A stretch of DNA of 64,000 bases from Cryoendolithus antarcticus (lineage: Eukaryota; Ascomycota; Dothideomycetes; Cladosporiales; Cladosporiaceae). Below, in pieces: positions 62,661 through 64,000 of the stretch (positions within the stretch are counted from its first letter, which is position 1; every line of letters begins with the position of its first letter). The stretch spans positions 682,001 through 746,000 of the forward strand of contig NAJO01000009.1 of the NCBI GenBank assembly GCA_002077065.1, written 5' to 3'. Under the pieces are notes generated by a model, which saw only the letters and a list, made by a program, of their open reading frames with translations, was not told the DNA's origin and ran no database searches. The position numbers were made by a program, and so were the translations under genes.

Positions 62661-64000
62661 CTACTGCTTTCCTAGATCGACCACGGAGTCCATGCCCCTC
62701 GAAGCATCTTGTGATATTTCCTGACCAGAGCTTGTCCCAGGCCGGCTATCGGGCGGCGAGTTACTGAAGTCCAGCACCATATCATCCCCGGAATCCTGCC
62801 GTCCATTCGCAGTCTGCTCAAGCTTCGAGAACAGACTCGACTTCGCACCCGTACTGGTCTCCACATCCCTCTTCGCAGCCAGCACGGGCGTCCTCGCTGC
62901 TGGAGGGGTCCAAAGTCCGGTCAGCGGCGGCGTCCACAAGCCCGTGCTAGTAGGCGTGGAGGAGCCGGAGAGGTGCATGAGTGGTGGCGTGGGTGCGAAG
63001 AGTCCAGGCTGGCCGGCTTCGTGGTCAGTACCTGAGCCAGGAAGCGTGGAGCTCCGCAGCGGCGGTCTCGCCAAGGGCGCTGAGGTTGGCGGAGGCCGGC
63101 GGATGGATCCCAGAGCAGCGCTTTGCGTGCCCATTTTGTAGTCTGGTAGGACCTGCCAAGTGGGGTTCAGAGGCGTGCCGGTGCCGGAGAGAGGGCGGTA
63201 GGTGGATTGGTTCGGAGTGATGGACCGGCTGGTGGGAAGAGAGGAGAGACGAGCTGGGCTTGCGCCAGAGCGGAGGTGATCTGTAGAGGCTGTGATTTGC
63301 ATTTGGTAGTAAGGGGCGAGGGAGGCTTCGAGGCTGTTCCGGCGCGGGACGGATGCTGGGGTGTCGAAGGAGGGAGGTTGTGGGGAGTGACGAGGTGTAG
63401 CAGTCGGAGAGTGTGTCATGGGCGATGGTAGTGCAGTCGTAGATATGGGCATCGGCGGCGCATCCTGTCTCAGAATCGCCATGGTCAAGCTGGAGGTCGC
63501 TACATCGATCAGGACCGGCTGTCCCGTGAGCGCTCCGATCAGTGCGTTGCAGCCAGCGCCGTGAGTGACAAGAACCACGACTAAGTCCTCCTGCTGCTCC
63601 GCCTCCACGTCCTCCTCCTGCCCCTCGACCTGCTCGAGACCAAGAGCATCCTCAGCACGAGCATCTGCTTCGTGCTTGCCGTACCATCGTACCATGCTGT
63701 TCAGCCCACGGCGAAATCGCTTGTGCATGGCACTCCACTCCTCGCCGAGCTCAGCGCCATCACCCCAATCCTGTGGTACACGTGAGGAATCCCACTGATA
63801 GTCGACATTGACAGTAGCGGCGCGTGCGTGTGCGAGATAGCCGCGCGGAATGTGATCGGATCCTGAGACCGCATACGCTGGAGTCGGCGGCACATAAACG
63901 CCAGGTCCCTGTTTCTGCTTTGGTAGCGTCGACGTCAAAGGTTGTAGTACGTGCCCTGGCCGGAACGGGCTTCGGCGGTCAGCAAAATCAGTGCTTTTAT
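62661..64000 (-). CDS. Histidine phosphatase superfamily protein (5' partial)
   Basis: This is the C-terminal part of a phosphoglycerate mutase-like histidine phosphatase. The frame is open to the window's right edge, so the N-terminus with the catalytic RHG motif lies outside. The visible part has YVPPTPAYAV, DVDYQWDSSRVPQDWGDGAE, EEWSAMHKRFRRGL and the second active-site block VVVLVTHGAGCNALIGALTG, whose His completes the catalytic pair. The last 270 residues are a Ser/Pro/Thr-rich tail probably disordered. The substrate is unknown; related fungal proteins are uncharacterised. The conventional ATG cannot be found in the window. Confidence 0.82.
   Translation of the reverse strand, partial: KSTDFADRRSPFRPGHVLQPLTSTLPKQKQGPGVYVPPTPAYAVSGSDHIPRGYLAHARAATVNVDYQWDSSRVPQDWGDGAELGEEWSAMHKRFRRGLNSMVRWYGKHEADARAEDALGLEQVEGQEEDVEAEQQEDLVVVLVTHGAGCNALIGALTGQPVLIDVATSSLTMAILRQDAPPMPISTTALPSPMTHSPTATPRHSPQPPSFDTPASVPRRNSLEASLAPYYQMQITASTDHLRSGASPARLSSLPTSRSITPNQSTYRPLSGTGTPLNPTWQVLPDYKMGTQSAALGSIRRPPPTSAPLARPPLRSSTLPGSGTDHEAGQPGLFAPTPPLMHLSGSSTPTSTGLWTPPLTGLWTPPAARTPVLAAKRDVETSTGAKSSLFSKLEQTANGRQDSGDDMVLDFSNSPPDSRPGTSSGQEISQDASRGMDSVVDLGKQ

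Overview
The window is fungal nuclear DNA. Genes lie on both strands and carry short GT-AG introns, mostly 47 to 66 nt. The set includes fungal Zn2Cys6 regulators, a CmcJ/AsaB-like protein, an Sds3/Dep1-type HDAC subunit and a HET-type remnant. Gene content and intron style suggest a filamentous ascomycete, probably a Dothideomycete near Mycosphaerellales/Capnodiales. That placement is inference, not a database match. No tRNA, rRNA, CRISPR array or intact transposon was recognised.

Layout. 1-9463: 5'-truncated Hul4-type HECT ligase, a Zn2Cys6 regulator with an apparent +1 frameshift, CCT gamma chaperonin and a CPA2 cation/proton antiporter. 10041-15628: three consecutive predicted secreted enzymes (nine-exon amidohydrolase, GH37 trehalase, succinylglutamate-desuccinylase-like deacylase). 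16241-21930: a small two-repeat protein, a HET C-terminal remnant, an uncharacterised 620-aa protein and a CmcJ/AsaB-like oxygenase. 22425-27209: a 1594-aa protein joining a B-box-like finger, P-loop GTPase, RING finger and a patatin domain whose catalytic serine position is glycine. 28400-37920: a doubtful gene with an in-frame TAG, a finger-less fungal regulator, a KDM8-like JmjC protein, a Cys-rich small protein and a pseudokinase. 38191-42292: Pus3/Deg1, GPI15/PIG-H (with a terminal exon found only by splicing) and a hypothetical protein. 43861-47049: a divergent D-carbamoylase/hydantoinase pair. 47445-55609: Cdc45, a small secreted 12-cysteine protein, an MFS transporter, a CCDC124/Lso2 homologue and an 88-aa membrane protein. 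56455-64000: a Zn2Cys6 regulator, Sds3/Dep1, an NmrA-like reductase and a 5'-truncated histidine phosphatase.

How they fit together. Most genes are unrelated housekeeping functions. Two groups look functional: the secreted trio at 10041-15628, and the hydantoinase/carbamoylase pair, which could convert a 5-substituted hydantoin to an N-carbamoyl and then a free amino acid. The most unusual single object is the GTPase-RING-pseudopatatin protein, whose architecture resembles self/non-self or stress-response proteins. Splice sites were placed by hand from frame continuity and GT-AG signals and are not confirmed by transcripts.
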